The translations under genes were made by a program, and so were the position numbers. The notes beneath the pieces were generated by a model. It worked only from the letters and a program-made list of their open reading frames with translations, did no database searches and was not told the origin of the DNA. Positions 26,044 through 33,491 of a stretch of 64,000 bases of DNA are shown here, piece after piece (within the stretch, counting starts at the first letter, position 1; every line of letters starts with the position of its first letter). This DNA comes from JACDBZ01 sp036262075 (GTDB taxonomy: Bacteria > Chloroflexota > Limnocylindria > QHBO01), in NCBI GenBank assembly GCA_036262075.1, contig DATAJO010000034.1:124001-188000 (forward strand), read 5' to 3'.

Positions 26044-26286
26044 TCAGAAGACGCGGTCGAGGAGGACGGCCGCGATATTCGGGATGGCGGCGATGAGCAG
26101 GATGATGGCGAGGACGAGCCCGACGTAGAGGAACGGCCGCAGGTCCGGTGGACCGGCGCGCTCGGGCGGCGGCGTCAGCCGCTTCGGGAGGTGCGACGGG
26201 CGCTGCGGCCGCCGATGCTCGTACTTCTTCGGCTGCGACAGGTCCGGCAGCTTGAGCTGCGGCAGCCGTGATCGGGTGTCAGGCAC
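26044..26286 (-). CDS. Small single-pass membrane protein, unknown function
   Basis: An 80-residue protein with a basic, proline-rich cytoplasmic part (PKKYEHRRPQRPSHLPKRLTPPPERA) and one C-terminal helix (FLYVGLVLAIILLIAAIPNIAAVLL). I recognise no family. It overlaps the upstream hydroxyacid dehydrogenase by 8 bp on the same strand, so it is translated as part of that operon. The overlap and the clear membrane segment are the reasons to call it real. Confidence 0.65.
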   Translation of the reverse strand: MPDTRSRLPQLKLPDLSQPKKYEHRRPQRPSHLPKRLTPPPERAGPPDLRPFLYVGLVLAIILLIAAIPNIAAVLLDRVF

Positions 26287-27283
26287 GGGGCGCGTCGTAC
26301 ACCTCCGGGTTGATCGGCGTCGGCAGCCGCTCGCCGCGGATGCCGGCCAGGACGTTCGCCGCCGCCATCGCCGCCATCTTCCCGCGGGTCACGCGCGACG
26401 CCGATGCGATGTGCGGCACGACGATGCAGTTCGGCAACCCCACCAGCCGATGGTCTGCCGGCAGCGGCTCGGGGTCGGTGACGTCGAGCCCGGCGGCGAA
26501 GATCTCCCCCGCCTCGAGGGCATCGGCCAGGGCCTCGCTGTCGACCACCGGCCCGCGCGAGGTGTTGACGAGGACGGCGGTCGGCTTCATCGCGCGCAGC
26601 GCATCGGCGTTGATGAGGTGACGCGTCTCGTCGGTGAGGTTGACGTGGAGGCTGATGAAGTCAGACTCCCGCAGGAGCCGTTCCATGTCGACGCGCTCCG
26701 CCCCGAGCTCGCGCTCCTCCTCGGGCGTGGCCGGATGGACGTCGTGGTAGAGGATCCGCATCCCGAAGCCGCGCCCGCGACGCGCCAGCTCACGGCCGAT
26801 GCGCCCGAAGCCCACGATGCCGAGCGTCCCGCCGTGGAGGTCGACGCCCATGAGGAGCATCGGCCCCCAGGTCTTCCAGTGACCGTCGCGGACGTAGTCG
26901 ACGCCCTCCGGCACGCGACGGGCGGCCGCCGCGATGAGCGTGAAGGCGAAGTCGGCCGTCGTCTCGGTCAGGACGCCGGGCGTGTTGCCGGCCGGGATGC
27001 CGCGGCGGGTGCAGGCGGCGACGTCGATATTGTCGAAGCCGACCGCGAAGTTGCTCACCACCTTGAGCTGCGGCCCGGCGGCGTCGAGCAGCTCGTCGTC
27101 GACGCGATCGGTGAGGAGGCTGAGCAGCCCGTCGACGCCGGCCACGCGGCGCAGGAGCTCGTCGCGCGGCGGCGGGAGCTCGTCCTCCCACAGGTCGACC
27201 GCGCACGCCTCGCGCAGCGGGTGGAGCCCCTCGTCCGGGATGACCCGGGTGACGAGCACGCGCGGGCGACCGCCATCGGTCAC
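26279..27283 (-). CDS. D-2-hydroxyacid dehydrogenase (glyoxylate/hydroxypyruvate reductase type)
   Basis: A 334-residue NAD(P)-dependent dehydrogenase. The nucleotide-binding motif is GTLGIVGFGRIGRELA. Catalytic residues of the family are visible: Arg in VNTSRGPVVD, Glu in DPEPLPADHRL region, and His in VPHIASAS. FISLHVNLTDETRHLI is a conserved wall segment. It likely reduces glyoxylate or hydroxypyruvate, or oxidises a D-hydroxyacid. GTG 27283 overlaps the aminotransferase stop (GTGA), so transamination and reduction of a 2-oxoacid may be linked. Confidence 0.92.
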   Translation of the reverse strand: MTDGGRPRVLVTRVIPDEGLHPLREACAVDLWEDELPPPRDELLRRVAGVDGLLSLLTDRVDDELLDAAGPQLKVVSNFAVGFDNIDVAACTRRGIPAGNTPGVLTETTADFAFTLIAAAARRVPEGVDYVRDGHWKTWGPMLLMGVDLHGGTLGIVGFGRIGRELARRGRGFGMRILYHDVHPATPEEERELGAERVDMERLLRESDFISLHVNLTDETRHLINADALRAMKPTAVLVNTSRGPVVDSEALADALEAGEIFAAGLDVTDPEPLPADHRLVGLPNCIVVPHIASASRVTRGKMAAMAAANVLAGIRGERLPTPINPEVYDAPRA

Positions 27284-28479
27284 GAGGCGGCCCCGACGAG
27301 CTGGCCGGTGCGCTCGAGCTTGGCGAGCGACTCGCCGATGCGCTCGAGCGCCGCGCCCAGGTTCTCGCGCGAGTTCGCGTAGCTGAAGCGCAGGTAGCCC
27401 TCGCCGTGCCGGCCGAAGGCGGTGCCCGACAGGCCGCACACGCCGGCGTCGTAGAGCAGGTGATCGGCGATCTCGCTGCTCGTCCGGCCGAAGGAGCCGA
27501 TGTTCGGGAACGTGTAGAACGCGCCGTGCGGCATGATGCAGCTCACGCCGGGGATGGCGTTCAGGCCGTCGACCATGAGCTGGCGGCGCGCCATGAACTC
27601 GGCCCGCATCGCATCGGCGGCGTCCTGCGGCCCGGTGAGCGCCTCGATCGCCCCGTACTGGGCGAACGCGTTCGTGCAGCTCACGCTGTTGATGACGAGG
27701 CGGCTGAACGACGGCACGAGCCAGTCGGGCACGATCCCGTACCCGAGGCGCCAGCCGGTCATCGCGAACGTCTTGCTGAACCCGTCGAGCGTGATCGTGC
27801 GCTCCGCCATGCCGGGCAGCGTGGCGATCGACAGCGGCTCCCCGGAGTACTGGAGGCGGGCGTAGATCTCATCGGCCAGGACGACGAGGTCGTGCTCGAC
27901 GGCGAGCTCCGCGAGGCGGCGGATGTCCGCATCGGTCAGGACCGAGCCGGTCGGGTTGTGCGGGGTGTTGAGGACGATGAGCCGGGTGCGCGGCGTGATG
28001 AGCGAGGCGACCTCCTCGACGTCCATCCGGAAGTCGGCCTCCTCGCGCAGCGGCGCGGGCACCGGCACGCCGCCGACGTAGCGGGCCATCGACTCGTAGA
28101 TCGGGAATCCGGGGTTCGGATAGATGACCTCGTCACCCTCCTCGACGAGGGCGAGCATCGTGTAGAACATGATCGGCTTCGCGCCGGGCGTGACGACGAC
28201 CTGGTCCGGATTCGCCTCGATCCCCTTCCAGCGCTTCACGTCCGCGGCGATCGCCTCGCGCAGCGGGAGGATGCCGGTGGCCGGGGTGTAGTGCGTCGCC
28301 CCGTCCTCGAGGAGCGCGTGGGCCGCGGCCTCCGAGACGTTGCGCGGGGTGTCGAAATCGGGCTCGCCGAGCTCGAGGTGGATGACGTGACGCCCGGTCG
28401 CCTCGAGCGCCCGTGCGCGGGCAGCGGCCTCGAAGGCGGTCTCGGTACCGATGCGGTCCATGCGGGCGGCGAGTCTCAC
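27280..28479 (-). CDS. Class I/II pyridoxal-phosphate aminotransferase
   Basis: A 399-residue fold-type I aminotransferase like AspC/YugH. Substrate and cofactor motifs: VIHLELGEPDFDTP, GATHYTPATGILPLREAIA, NTPHNPTGSVL, the aspartate in LVVLADEIYARLQY, and the Schiff-base lysine in LDGFSKTFAMTGWRLGY. The C-terminal arginine that binds the carboxylate is in YLRFSYANSRENL. The GTG at 28479 has GGAGGAG just upstream. A minus-strand -10-like TACACT lies at 28520-28515. Substrate (Asp, Ala, aromatic) cannot be fixed. Confidence 0.93.
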   Translation of the reverse strand: MRLAARMDRIGTETAFEAAARARALEATGRHVIHLELGEPDFDTPRNVSEAAAHALLEDGATHYTPATGILPLREAIAADVKRWKGIEANPDQVVVTPGAKPIMFYTMLALVEEGDEVIYPNPGFPIYESMARYVGGVPVPAPLREEADFRMDVEEVASLITPRTRLIVLNTPHNPTGSVLTDADIRRLAELAVEHDLVVLADEIYARLQYSGEPLSIATLPGMAERTITLDGFSKTFAMTGWRLGYGIVPDWLVPSFSRLVINSVSCTNAFAQYGAIEALTGPQDAADAMRAEFMARRQLMVDGLNAIPGVSCIMPHGAFYTFPNIGSFGRTSSEIADHLLYDAGVCGLSGTAFGRHGEGYLRFSYANSRENLGAALERIGESLAKLERTGQLVGAAS

Positions 28480-28587
28480 GTCGGCTCCTCCCTGAATCCA
28501 GGCTCCGGCTTGCCAGTGTAGCGGCGAGGCTGCTCGGTGGCCGCACGCCGGCGCCAGAGGTACGGGTTCGGAGGCAGGCAGGGTGGC

Positions 28588-28596
28588 TGCTATACT
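28588..28596 (+). promoter_or_regulatory. Extended -10 promoter of the ErpA-like gene
   Basis: TGC-TATACT is a near-consensus extended -10 (TGnTATAAT). A poor -35 (TTCGGA) sits 18 bp upstream. The leader to the ATG at 28655 would be about 50 nt and contains the ribosome site GAGGAGAG. Confidence 0.6.
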
Positions 28597-28654
28597 TTCC
28601 AGAGCGAATCCGACCACACCGATGCGCCTCCGGGCGCGAGGAGAGCGAATCCCG

Positions 28655-29080
28655 ATGACGATGTCCGAGACGCCCCGCGAGCCGATCTCCCTCACCGGCC
28701 CGGCACCGTCCGCCGAGGCCCTGGTCACCGTGACCGAGGCAGCGGCCAAGAAGGTGATGGAGCTGCGCTCGCGCGAGGGGAAGGACGACGCCCGCCTCCG
28801 CCTGTTCGTGAAGAGCGGCGGCTGCTCCGGCTTCAGCTACGGCCTCGCCTTCGACGACAAGCTCAACGAGGGCGACAAGATCGAGGATCACGCCGGCGTG
28901 CCGGTCGTGATCGACCAGTTCAGCCAGCAGTACGTCGACGGCGCCGAGATCGACTACGTCGACTCGCTCATGGGCTCGGGCTTCGCGATCAACAACCCGA
29001 ACGCCGTGAGCAGCTGCGCCTGCGGCTCGTCGTTCAACACCGACGGCTCGCCCGCTCGCGCAGGCGGCTGCGCCCACTGA
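28655..29080 (+). CDS. erpA: A-type iron-sulfur carrier (ErpA/IscA/HesB family)
   Basis: A 141-residue protein with the three cluster-ligand cysteines in the standard frame: one in VKSGGCSGFSYGL and a CxC pair in SSCACGSSF. VTVTEAAAKKVMELRSREGKDDARLRLFV and IDYVDSLMGSGFAINNPNA are family hallmarks. It receives and delivers Fe-S clusters, and the window encodes several clients (two Rieske proteins and a ferredoxin-domain oxidoreductase). A 30-residue N-terminal extension and a C-terminal RAGGCAH tail with a further cysteine are less usual. Confidence 0.95.
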   Translation: MTMSETPREPISLTGPAPSAEALVTVTEAAAKKVMELRSREGKDDARLRLFVKSGGCSGFSYGLAFDDKLNEGDKIEDHAGVPVVIDQFSQQYVDGAEIDYVDSLMGSGFAINNPNAVSSCACGSSFNTDGSPARAGGCAH

Positions 29081-29105
29081 CCTCTCGCCGTTCACCTGGC
29101 GTCAC

Positions 29106-29132
29106 GAAGCCCCGGCCACGCGCCGGGGCTTC
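29106..29132 (+). terminator. Intrinsic terminator after the ErpA-like gene
   Basis: GAAGCCCCGG (29106-29115) pairs perfectly with CCGGGGCTTC (29123-29132) around a seven-base loop, followed by TTCGTTG. A strong 10-bp GC-rich stem with a weak T-rich tail, 26 bp after the stop. Confidence 0.8.
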
Positions 29133-29155
29133 TTCGTTGTCCGGCCCGTGACGGC

Positions 29156-29268
29156 TGGCGTCGGTCCCATCACATGTGGCGTCGGTCCAGTGAAAGCTGG
29201 CGTCGGTCCCATGACAGCCTTGCGTGGCGTATGTCCGTGGCGTGACGGGTGGCGTGGCGTATGTCCGT
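29156..29268. repeat. Degenerate 21-bp tandem repeat (TGGCGTCGGTCC units)
   Basis: TGGCGTCGGTCC starts at 29156, 29177 and 29198, an exact 21-bp period with diverged nine-base spacers. Two related copies of TGGCGTATGTCCGT follow at 29225 and 29255. The period is a multiple of three, so short open frames cross it on both strands, but neither looks like a protein. It lies between the erpA terminator and the first 183-bp element. Confidence 0.75.
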
Positions 29269-29275
29269 CCGCGTG

Positions 29276-29458
29276 TGCTCGCTCCAGCGAGAGGAATGCA
29301 CCGGAAGGCCGATCCGCGCGGCGTTTTCGCGCTGTGGCGAGCACCGGCACGCACGAACCGCACGCCGATGCGCCCCTCACGCTAACAAGCGCTCGCCCCA
29401 GTCGACAAACGACACGCCGGGAGGGCTTCCGGTGAAATCTGCTCGCTCCAGCGCGAAC
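29276..29458 (+). repeat. 183-bp element, copy 1 of 5
   Basis: Begins TGCTCGCTCCAGCGAG and ends GCTCGCTCCAGCGCGAAC. The two ends are imperfect inverted repeats of about 30 bp: CACCGGAAGGCC inside the left end faces GGGCTTCCGGTG inside the right end. The interior holds conserved words such as ACGCCGATGCGCCCCTCACGC and GTCGACAAACGACACG. The left-end hairpin here is CTCGCT-CC-AGCGAG (T-A closing pair). A 21-bp spacer separates it from copy 2. No convincing coding frame. Confidence 0.88.
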
Positions 29459-29479
29459 CGCCACGCACGAGCCCGTCGA

Positions 29480-29662
29480 TGCTCGCCACGGCGAGAGGAA
29501 TGCACGGGAAGGCCGATCCGCGCGGCGTTTGCGCGCTGTGGCGAGCACCCGCACGCACGAACCGCACGCCGATGCGCCCCTCACGCTCACCGGCGCTCGC
29601 TGCAGTCGACAAACGACACGCCGCCAACCCTTCCGGGGATCAACGCTCGCTCCAGCGCGAAC
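29480..29662 (+). repeat. 183-bp element, copy 2 of 5
   Basis: Starts 204 bp after copy 1 and has the same length and word order. The left-end hairpin is CTCGCC-AC-GGCGAG, with a C-G closing pair where copy 1 has T-A. The anchor GTCGACAAACGACACG is at 29605-29620. The right end diverges slightly before the final GCTCGCTCCAGCGCGAAC. A 31-bp spacer, unlike the 21-bp one, follows. Confidence 0.88.
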
Positions 29663-29693
29663 GGTGCGGTGTGTGCCTGCGTGTCGCCGCTTG

Positions 29694-29875
29694 TGCTCGC
29701 CACGGCGAGAGGAATGCACGGGAAGCCCGATCCGCGCGGCGTTTTCGCGCTGTGGCGAGCACCCGCACGCACGAACCGCACGCCGATGCGCCCCTCACGC
29801 TCACCAGCGCTCGCCCCAGTCGACAAACGACACGCCAGCGAGGCTTCCGGTGAAAGGCTCTCGCTGTAGCCCGAT
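29694..29875 (+). repeat. 183-bp element, copy 3 of 5 (diverged right end)
   Basis: Starts 214 bp after copy 2. The left half is nearly identical to copy 2, with the same CTCGCC-AC-GGCGAG hairpin. The right end is the most diverged (CTCTCGCTGTAGCCCGAT) and runs directly into the palindrome and -10 of the GbsR-like gene. The anchor GTCGACAAACGACACG is at 29819-29834. Confidence 0.85.
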
Positions 29876-29886
29876 ACCGCGCGGTA
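29875..29886. promoter_or_regulatory. 12-bp perfect palindrome before the GbsR-like gene
   Basis: TACCGCGCGGTA is a perfect palindrome ending 10 bp before the ATG and overlapping the -10 hexamer. It is well placed for autoregulation by the GbsR-like dimer. Confidence 0.5.
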
Positions 29887-29890
29887 ACAT
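29885..29890 (+). promoter_or_regulatory. -10 element of the GbsR-like gene, leaderless geometry
   Basis: TAACAT followed by exactly 6 nt and the ATG at 29897. Transcription would begin at or next to the start codon. No ribosome site is present upstream. Confidence 0.55.
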
Positions 29891-29896
29891 GCTCCC

Positions 29897-30688
29897 ATGA
29901 GTAGCACGTTTCCCCACGGGCAGCATAGGCAGTCCGGCCAGCACGGGCACCACGGGCAGCACGCGCAGCCCGGCGAGGAGGTCTCGCAGGCCGAGCGGCT
30001 GCGCCGATCCTTCGCCATGGCCTGGGGCGACATCGGCGCCGCGTGGGGCGTGGCACCCTCGACGGCCACGGTGCAGGGCTACCTGCTCGTCTCGGACGGG
30101 CCGCTCTCGGAGCCGGAGGTGCGGCGCGCGCTGGGGATGAGCCATCGGGCGGCGAGCCTGGCGCTCGCGCAGTGCGAGGAATGGGGATTGATCGAGCGGG
30201 CCGAGGCGCCGAGGCGCTCCGGGCAGCGCGGCCCGGCGGCGGCGGCCTGGACCGTGGTCGGCGACCACTGGGAGTGGTTCCGCCGGGTCGCCGCGGCGCG
30301 GAAGCAGCGCGAGACCGATCCGGTCCTGCCGGTCATCGCCCGCTGCGCGGCGGACGCGCGCCAGGCGGCGGCGGAGCGCGACGGCGACCCGGAGCTCGAG
30401 CGCCTCGGCCAGCGTCTCGACGCGCTCCTGGCGTTCGTGCGGCGCTTCGACCGCGGCGTGGAGGTGTTCGTCCGCGGCGACGCGCGGGCGATCGAGGGCC
30501 TGTTCGTCGCACTGGACCGGCTCGACACGGAGACGGTGGATCGGCTGTGGTCGCTCCTCGCCGAGCTCGAGCCGGACGAGGTGGCCGGGGCGCTGACGGC
30601 GCTCGCGAAGCTGCCGCCGAAGGCGGTGCGCCGGCTCGTGGCCCTCGCCGATCAGCCGGTGCTGCAGCGCCTCATCGGCCTGGGGTGA
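29897..30688 (+). CDS. GbsR/MarR-type regulator with a histidine-rich head
   Basis: A 263-residue protein. Residues 6-26 are unusually rich in His, Gln and Gly (HGQHRQSGQHGHHGQH), possibly metal-binding. A GbsR-type winged helix follows at about 35-125 (SFAMAWGDIGAAWGVAPSTATVQGYLLVSDGPLSEPEVRRALGMSHRAASLALAQCEEWGLIER in order). The C-terminal 130 residues are helical, ending in LPPKAVRRLVALADQPVLQRL. It is preceded by three 183-bp elements and a palindrome. It overlaps the convergent lipoprotein gene by 17 bp. Ligand and targets are unknown. Confidence 0.85.
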   Translation: MSSTFPHGQHRQSGQHGHHGQHAQPGEEVSQAERLRRSFAMAWGDIGAAWGVAPSTATVQGYLLVSDGPLSEPEVRRALGMSHRAASLALAQCEEWGLIERAEAPRRSGQRGPAAAAWTVVGDHWEWFRRVAAARKQRETDPVLPVIARCAADARQAAAERDGDPELERLGQRLDALLAFVRRFDRGVEVFVRGDARAIEGLFVALDRLDTETVDRLWSLLAELEPDEVAGALTALAKLPPKAVRRLVALADQPVLQRLIGLG

Positions 30689-31184
30689 CGCGGTCGGCGA
30701 CGACCACCTGGTCGCCGCCGGCGTCGCAGAAGCCGGTCACCATGCCCCAGTAGCCGTCGGCGCCACCGGGAAGGTCCGCGGCGAGAACGAGCCGCCCCTC
30801 GAGGGTCACCTCGTCGCCGTCGGCAAGCTCGGTCCCGTCCGGCAGGCGCACGGGGTCGGACAGCTGGCTGCCGGACGGCCACACGACGAGCCGCGGCTGG
30901 TCACCGAGCAGGTAGACGCAGCCGTCCTGCGCGACCCACACCGTGCCGGCGACGGTGGCGGCCGGCCCGGGATACGTCTCGCCCTCGAACTGCTGCGGCA
31001 CCCCCATGCCGCCCAGCGCCTCGTCGGTCGGGGCGGCCGAGGGCGACGGCGACAGGAACGAGCACGCGGCGAGCATCGGCGCGACGAGCGCCACGGAGGC
31101 CCGGGCCGCGCGGCGCCTACTCGCCAGAGCCGTCGTCCTCGAAGACAGATGCGCCCGCCACGGCGGCCGCCTGGGCACGACCAC
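30672..31184 (-). CDS. Putative lipoprotein of unknown function
   Basis: A predicted 170-residue exported protein with a lipobox (PMLAAC) after an arginine-rich stretch, then a small beta-rich domain with two cysteines (QDGCVYLLG and GFCDAGG). I recognise no family. The start is uncertain: ATG 31184 overlaps the end of the aldolase by 68 bp, but later starts (GTG at about 31101) leave too short a signal peptide. It follows the aldolase on the same strand and may be co-expressed. Confidence 0.6.
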   Translation of the reverse strand: MVVPRRPPWRAHLSSRTTALASRRRAARASVALVAPMLAACSFLSPSPSAAPTDEALGGMGVPQQFEGETYPGPAATVAGTVWVAQDGCVYLLGDQPRLVVWPSGSQLSDPVRLPDGTELADGDEVTLEGRLVLAADLPGGADGYWGMVTGFCDAGGDQVVVADRVTPGR

Positions 31185-32565
31185 CGAGCGAGGTTGGCAG
31201 CGGACGCGACACCGGCACCGGGGTCACGTAGCGGTCCACGAGCTCGCGGGTGCCGCCGATGCGGAGCTCGTCGAACAGGAGCGCGAACTTCGCAAAGAGG
31301 TTGGCGGCGACCTGCTCGGCCGCATCGGCCGGCATCGTCCACAGCCGGCGCTTGAACGGGCCGATCGCCTTCTTGCGGGTCCTGTACAGGAACTGCTCCT
31401 CGGTCTCGCCCTCCTTGCGCTCGTCGGCGCAGTTCGCACGGCACCACTGGAGCATCTCGGCGCGGAGGTCGGCCGGCAGGCCGGGCTGGTCGTAGAGGAT
31501 GTTCTGGAAGCCGGTGGCGAGGTGGACCTCGGCCGTCTCGTGGTCCGGGAAGTTGTTGAACGCGTCGTCGGGCAGGGTGGAGGCGCCGTGCTGGACGCAG
31601 CCGGCGAGCCCGTACTCCTCGCGCGCCACTCGCGACAGGCGCCGCAGCGTGTCGAAGTCGAGCTTCACCTCGGCCACGCCGCCGCCCGGCAGCGGGACGC
31701 CGCCGTGGCTCGTGCCGGTCTGGACGCTCACCTTGCTGACGCCGACGAGCTCGTCGCCGAGCGCCTCGCGGTACTCGTCGAGGTAGGTGCGCAGCTCCTC
31801 CTCGGTCGAGTTCTCCTTGCCGACCTCGCCGATCTCCCCGCCGATCGAGATCGTCACGCCCTCGGGCTCGAGCGACCGGATGAGCCGGGTGAGCTCGGCG
31901 GTGTTCTCCGCGTTGACGCGCTGCTGCTCGGCGACCGTCGGCTGCGAGAGGTCGACCAGGGTCGAGCTGTCGATGTCGATGTTCTGGAAGCCGGCCGCGA
32001 TCGCCTCGCGGGTCAGGTCGCGCAGGCCCTCCATCTCGGCGTCCGGATCGGTCGCCCACTTCGTGCGGTTGAACTGGAAATGGTCGCCCTGGAGGAAGAC
32101 CGGCGTGCGCCAGCCCTCGCGCAGGGCGGCGGCCAGGATGACGGCGGCGTACTCGGCCGGACGCTGGTCGGTGTACGCCATCTCGGATTTCGCGATCTCG
32201 AAGATCACCGTCGCCGCGTCACGCTCGAGCGCGGCGCGGAACGCCTGGCGCGCCGTCAGGTACGTCACGGCGCGGACGTTGATGGCCGGCACGGTGAAGC
32301 GCGTGGGCTCGAACTCGCCCCGGCCGCGGGCCATGTACAGGTCGTGGATCGAGGCCGATGGGCAGCCGAGCGCCTGCGACGCGCTCCAGATCACCCAGCG
32401 CGCCGCCTCGCGGACCTCCTCGTCGCCGAAGACGGCGGCGAAGACGAGGTCGTCCACCAGCTCACCCCGGAATCGGCCCTCGTCGGCCACCTCGAGGCCT
32501 GCGTCGGTGATCGTGGCGATGCCCGCGAGACGGGCCTGGAGGTCGGAGACGGTGGCGATGCTCAT
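31117..32565 (-). CDS. Class II aldolase (fructose/tagatose-bisphosphate aldolase-like), long form
   Basis: A 482-residue protein, longer than typical FbaA/KbaY (about 285-360). Zinc- and phosphate-site motifs are recognisable: FLQGDHFQFN, IDSSTLVDLSQ, ISIGGEIGEVG, VSVQTGTSHGG and CVQHGASTLPDD. It probably performs a zinc-dependent aldol cleavage in sugar-phosphate metabolism. Extra segments lie at the N terminus (about 80 residues) and C terminus. It has its own leaderless-type promoter (TAGCAT, 6 nt before the ATG), which separates it from the respiratory genes upstream. Confidence 0.82.
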   Translation of the reverse strand: MSIATVSDLQARLAGIATITDAGLEVADEGRFRGELVDDLVFAAVFGDEEVREAARWVIWSASQALGCPSASIHDLYMARGRGEFEPTRFTVPAINVRAVTYLTARQAFRAALERDAATVIFEIAKSEMAYTDQRPAEYAAVILAAALREGWRTPVFLQGDHFQFNRTKWATDPDAEMEGLRDLTREAIAAGFQNIDIDSSTLVDLSQPTVAEQQRVNAENTAELTRLIRSLEPEGVTISIGGEIGEVGKENSTEEELRTYLDEYREALGDELVGVSKVSVQTGTSHGGVPLPGGGVAEVKLDFDTLRRLSRVAREEYGLAGCVQHGASTLPDDAFNNFPDHETAEVHLATGFQNILYDQPGLPADLRAEMLQWCRANCADERKEGETEEQFLYRTRKKAIGPFKRRLWTMPADAAEQVAANLFAKFALLFDELRIGGTRELVDRYVTPVPVSRPLPTSLGGRAQAAAVAGASVFEDDGSGE

Positions 32566-32571
32566 GGCGTC

Positions 32572-32577
32572 ATGCTA
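32572..32577 (-). promoter_or_regulatory. -10 element of the aldolase gene, leaderless geometry
   Basis: On the minus strand TAGCAT is followed by 6 nt and the ATG at 32565. It overlaps the last codons of the membrane protein gene upstream. Confidence 0.55.
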
Positions 32578-32913
32578 CCGAAGGGCCGAGACGAGCGTGA
32601 ACGACAGCATCGGCGCCACGACGAGGCCGATGGCGGCCGCGAGCAGGTACCAGTCGCGCGCCGCGCGCGCATCGGCGACGCCGCGTCGCTGGAGGCCGAC
32701 GGTCCACCACCGCACCCCGCTCAGCGCCACGGCATAGAGGACGGCCGCCAGGCCGACGACGCCGATGGCGAACGGGCGGACCCGGTCGCAGCTGCCGAAG
32801 GCCAGCGGGCCGCCCGGCGGGCAGTCCGCGGCGAGCTCGAGGCCGATGAGGACGGCCGCCAGGCCGAGGACCGCCCCGACCCAGGCGACGTGGAGGAGGA
32901 GCGACCGGGTCAG
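32575..32913 (-). CDS. Small membrane protein at the end of the bc-complex operon (possible CTG start)
   Basis: A 112-residue hydrophobic protein with three helices (about 3-28, 48-70, 88-110) and two cysteines in an external loop (DCPPG, GSCDR). I recognise no family. The frame has no ATG, GTG or TTG near its beginning. A CTG at 32913 overlaps the previous stop as CTGA, matching the ATGA/GTGA overlaps elsewhere in the operon, and the first helix starts right after it. Translation from CTG, or re-initiation, is inference; a longer start within the previous gene is possible but not hydrophobic. Confidence 0.55.
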   Translation of the reverse strand: MTRSLLLHVAWVGAVLGLAAVLIGLELAADCPPGGPLAFGSCDRVRPFAIGVVGLAAVLYAVALSGVRWWTVGLQRRGVADARAARDWYLLAAAIGLVVAPMLSFTLVSALR

Positions 32914-33491
32914 CGCCGGGCGAGCGCCGTGCTGCGCGCCAGGGCCTCGTCGCGCTCGCGGCCGGTGATGCGGCGGTACTCGAACCAGAGGTACACGCAG
33001 GCCATCGCGCCGAGGCCGGCGACGATCACCCCGAAGCCGATGGCCTGGAGCGGGAAGCGCGGCGGCCACAGCGACCCGCCGGCCAGGTTGAAGGCCATGC
33101 CCGGGATGATGAGCAGCACGGTCAGCAGGTAGTTCAGCCCAACGAAGATGCGGATGAAGCTCCAGCCGAAGCCCCGCCGCCCGCGACCGGCCTGGACGAG
33201 GATGCCGACCACCACGATGAGGGCGAGGTTCGTCATCCCGACCCCGTTCGCCACGAGGAACCCGACGTCGTCGCTGAAGCGCAGGAACGGGATCTCGACG
33301 GTGACGAGGTAGTAGAGGTAGTTCGGGATGTAGAAGATCACGAAGTACATGAACAGGAAGAAGGGCACGCCCTTCAGCACGGCCACGAGCCATGTCTCGT
33401 AGCCGTACAGCAGCCAGTTCATAAAGTCGTCGGCCGCGCCGAACGTGCGGCTCAGCATGTTCCGCGGTCGGTAGGTCGGATAGGCGCTCAT
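32910..33491 (-). CDS. Membrane protein of the bc-complex operon, unknown function
   Basis: A 193-residue protein with about four helices: VLKGVPFFLFMYFVIFYIPNYLYYL in two parts, VGMTNLALIVVVGILVQ, YLLTVLLIIPGMAFNLA and AIGFGVIVAGLGAMACVYLWFEY. It starts directly after the cytochrome c stop. No cofactor motif is seen, so an accessory or assembly subunit of the quinol-oxidising complex is likely. I do not recognise a named family. Confidence 0.75.
   Translation of the reverse strand: MSAYPTYRPRNMLSRTFGAADDFMNWLLYGYETWLVAVLKGVPFFLFMYFVIFYIPNYLYYLVTVEIPFLRFSDDVGFLVANGVGMTNLALIVVVGILVQAGRGRRGFGWSFIRIFVGLNYLLTVLLIIPGMAFNLAGGSLWPPRFPLQAIGFGVIVAGLGAMACVYLWFEYRRITGRERDEALARSTALARR

Noticed and set aside
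29148..29870. Several overlapping open frames on both strands across the 29-kb repeats
   Set aside because: GC-rich repeats stay open in many frames; the 214-bp step breaks the frame between copies 2 and 3; and the pattern of change fits hairpin conservation, not codons.
29276..29875. CRISPR array
   Set aside because: Repeats are 183 bp, spacers are 21-31 bp and partly shared between loci, and there are no cas genes.
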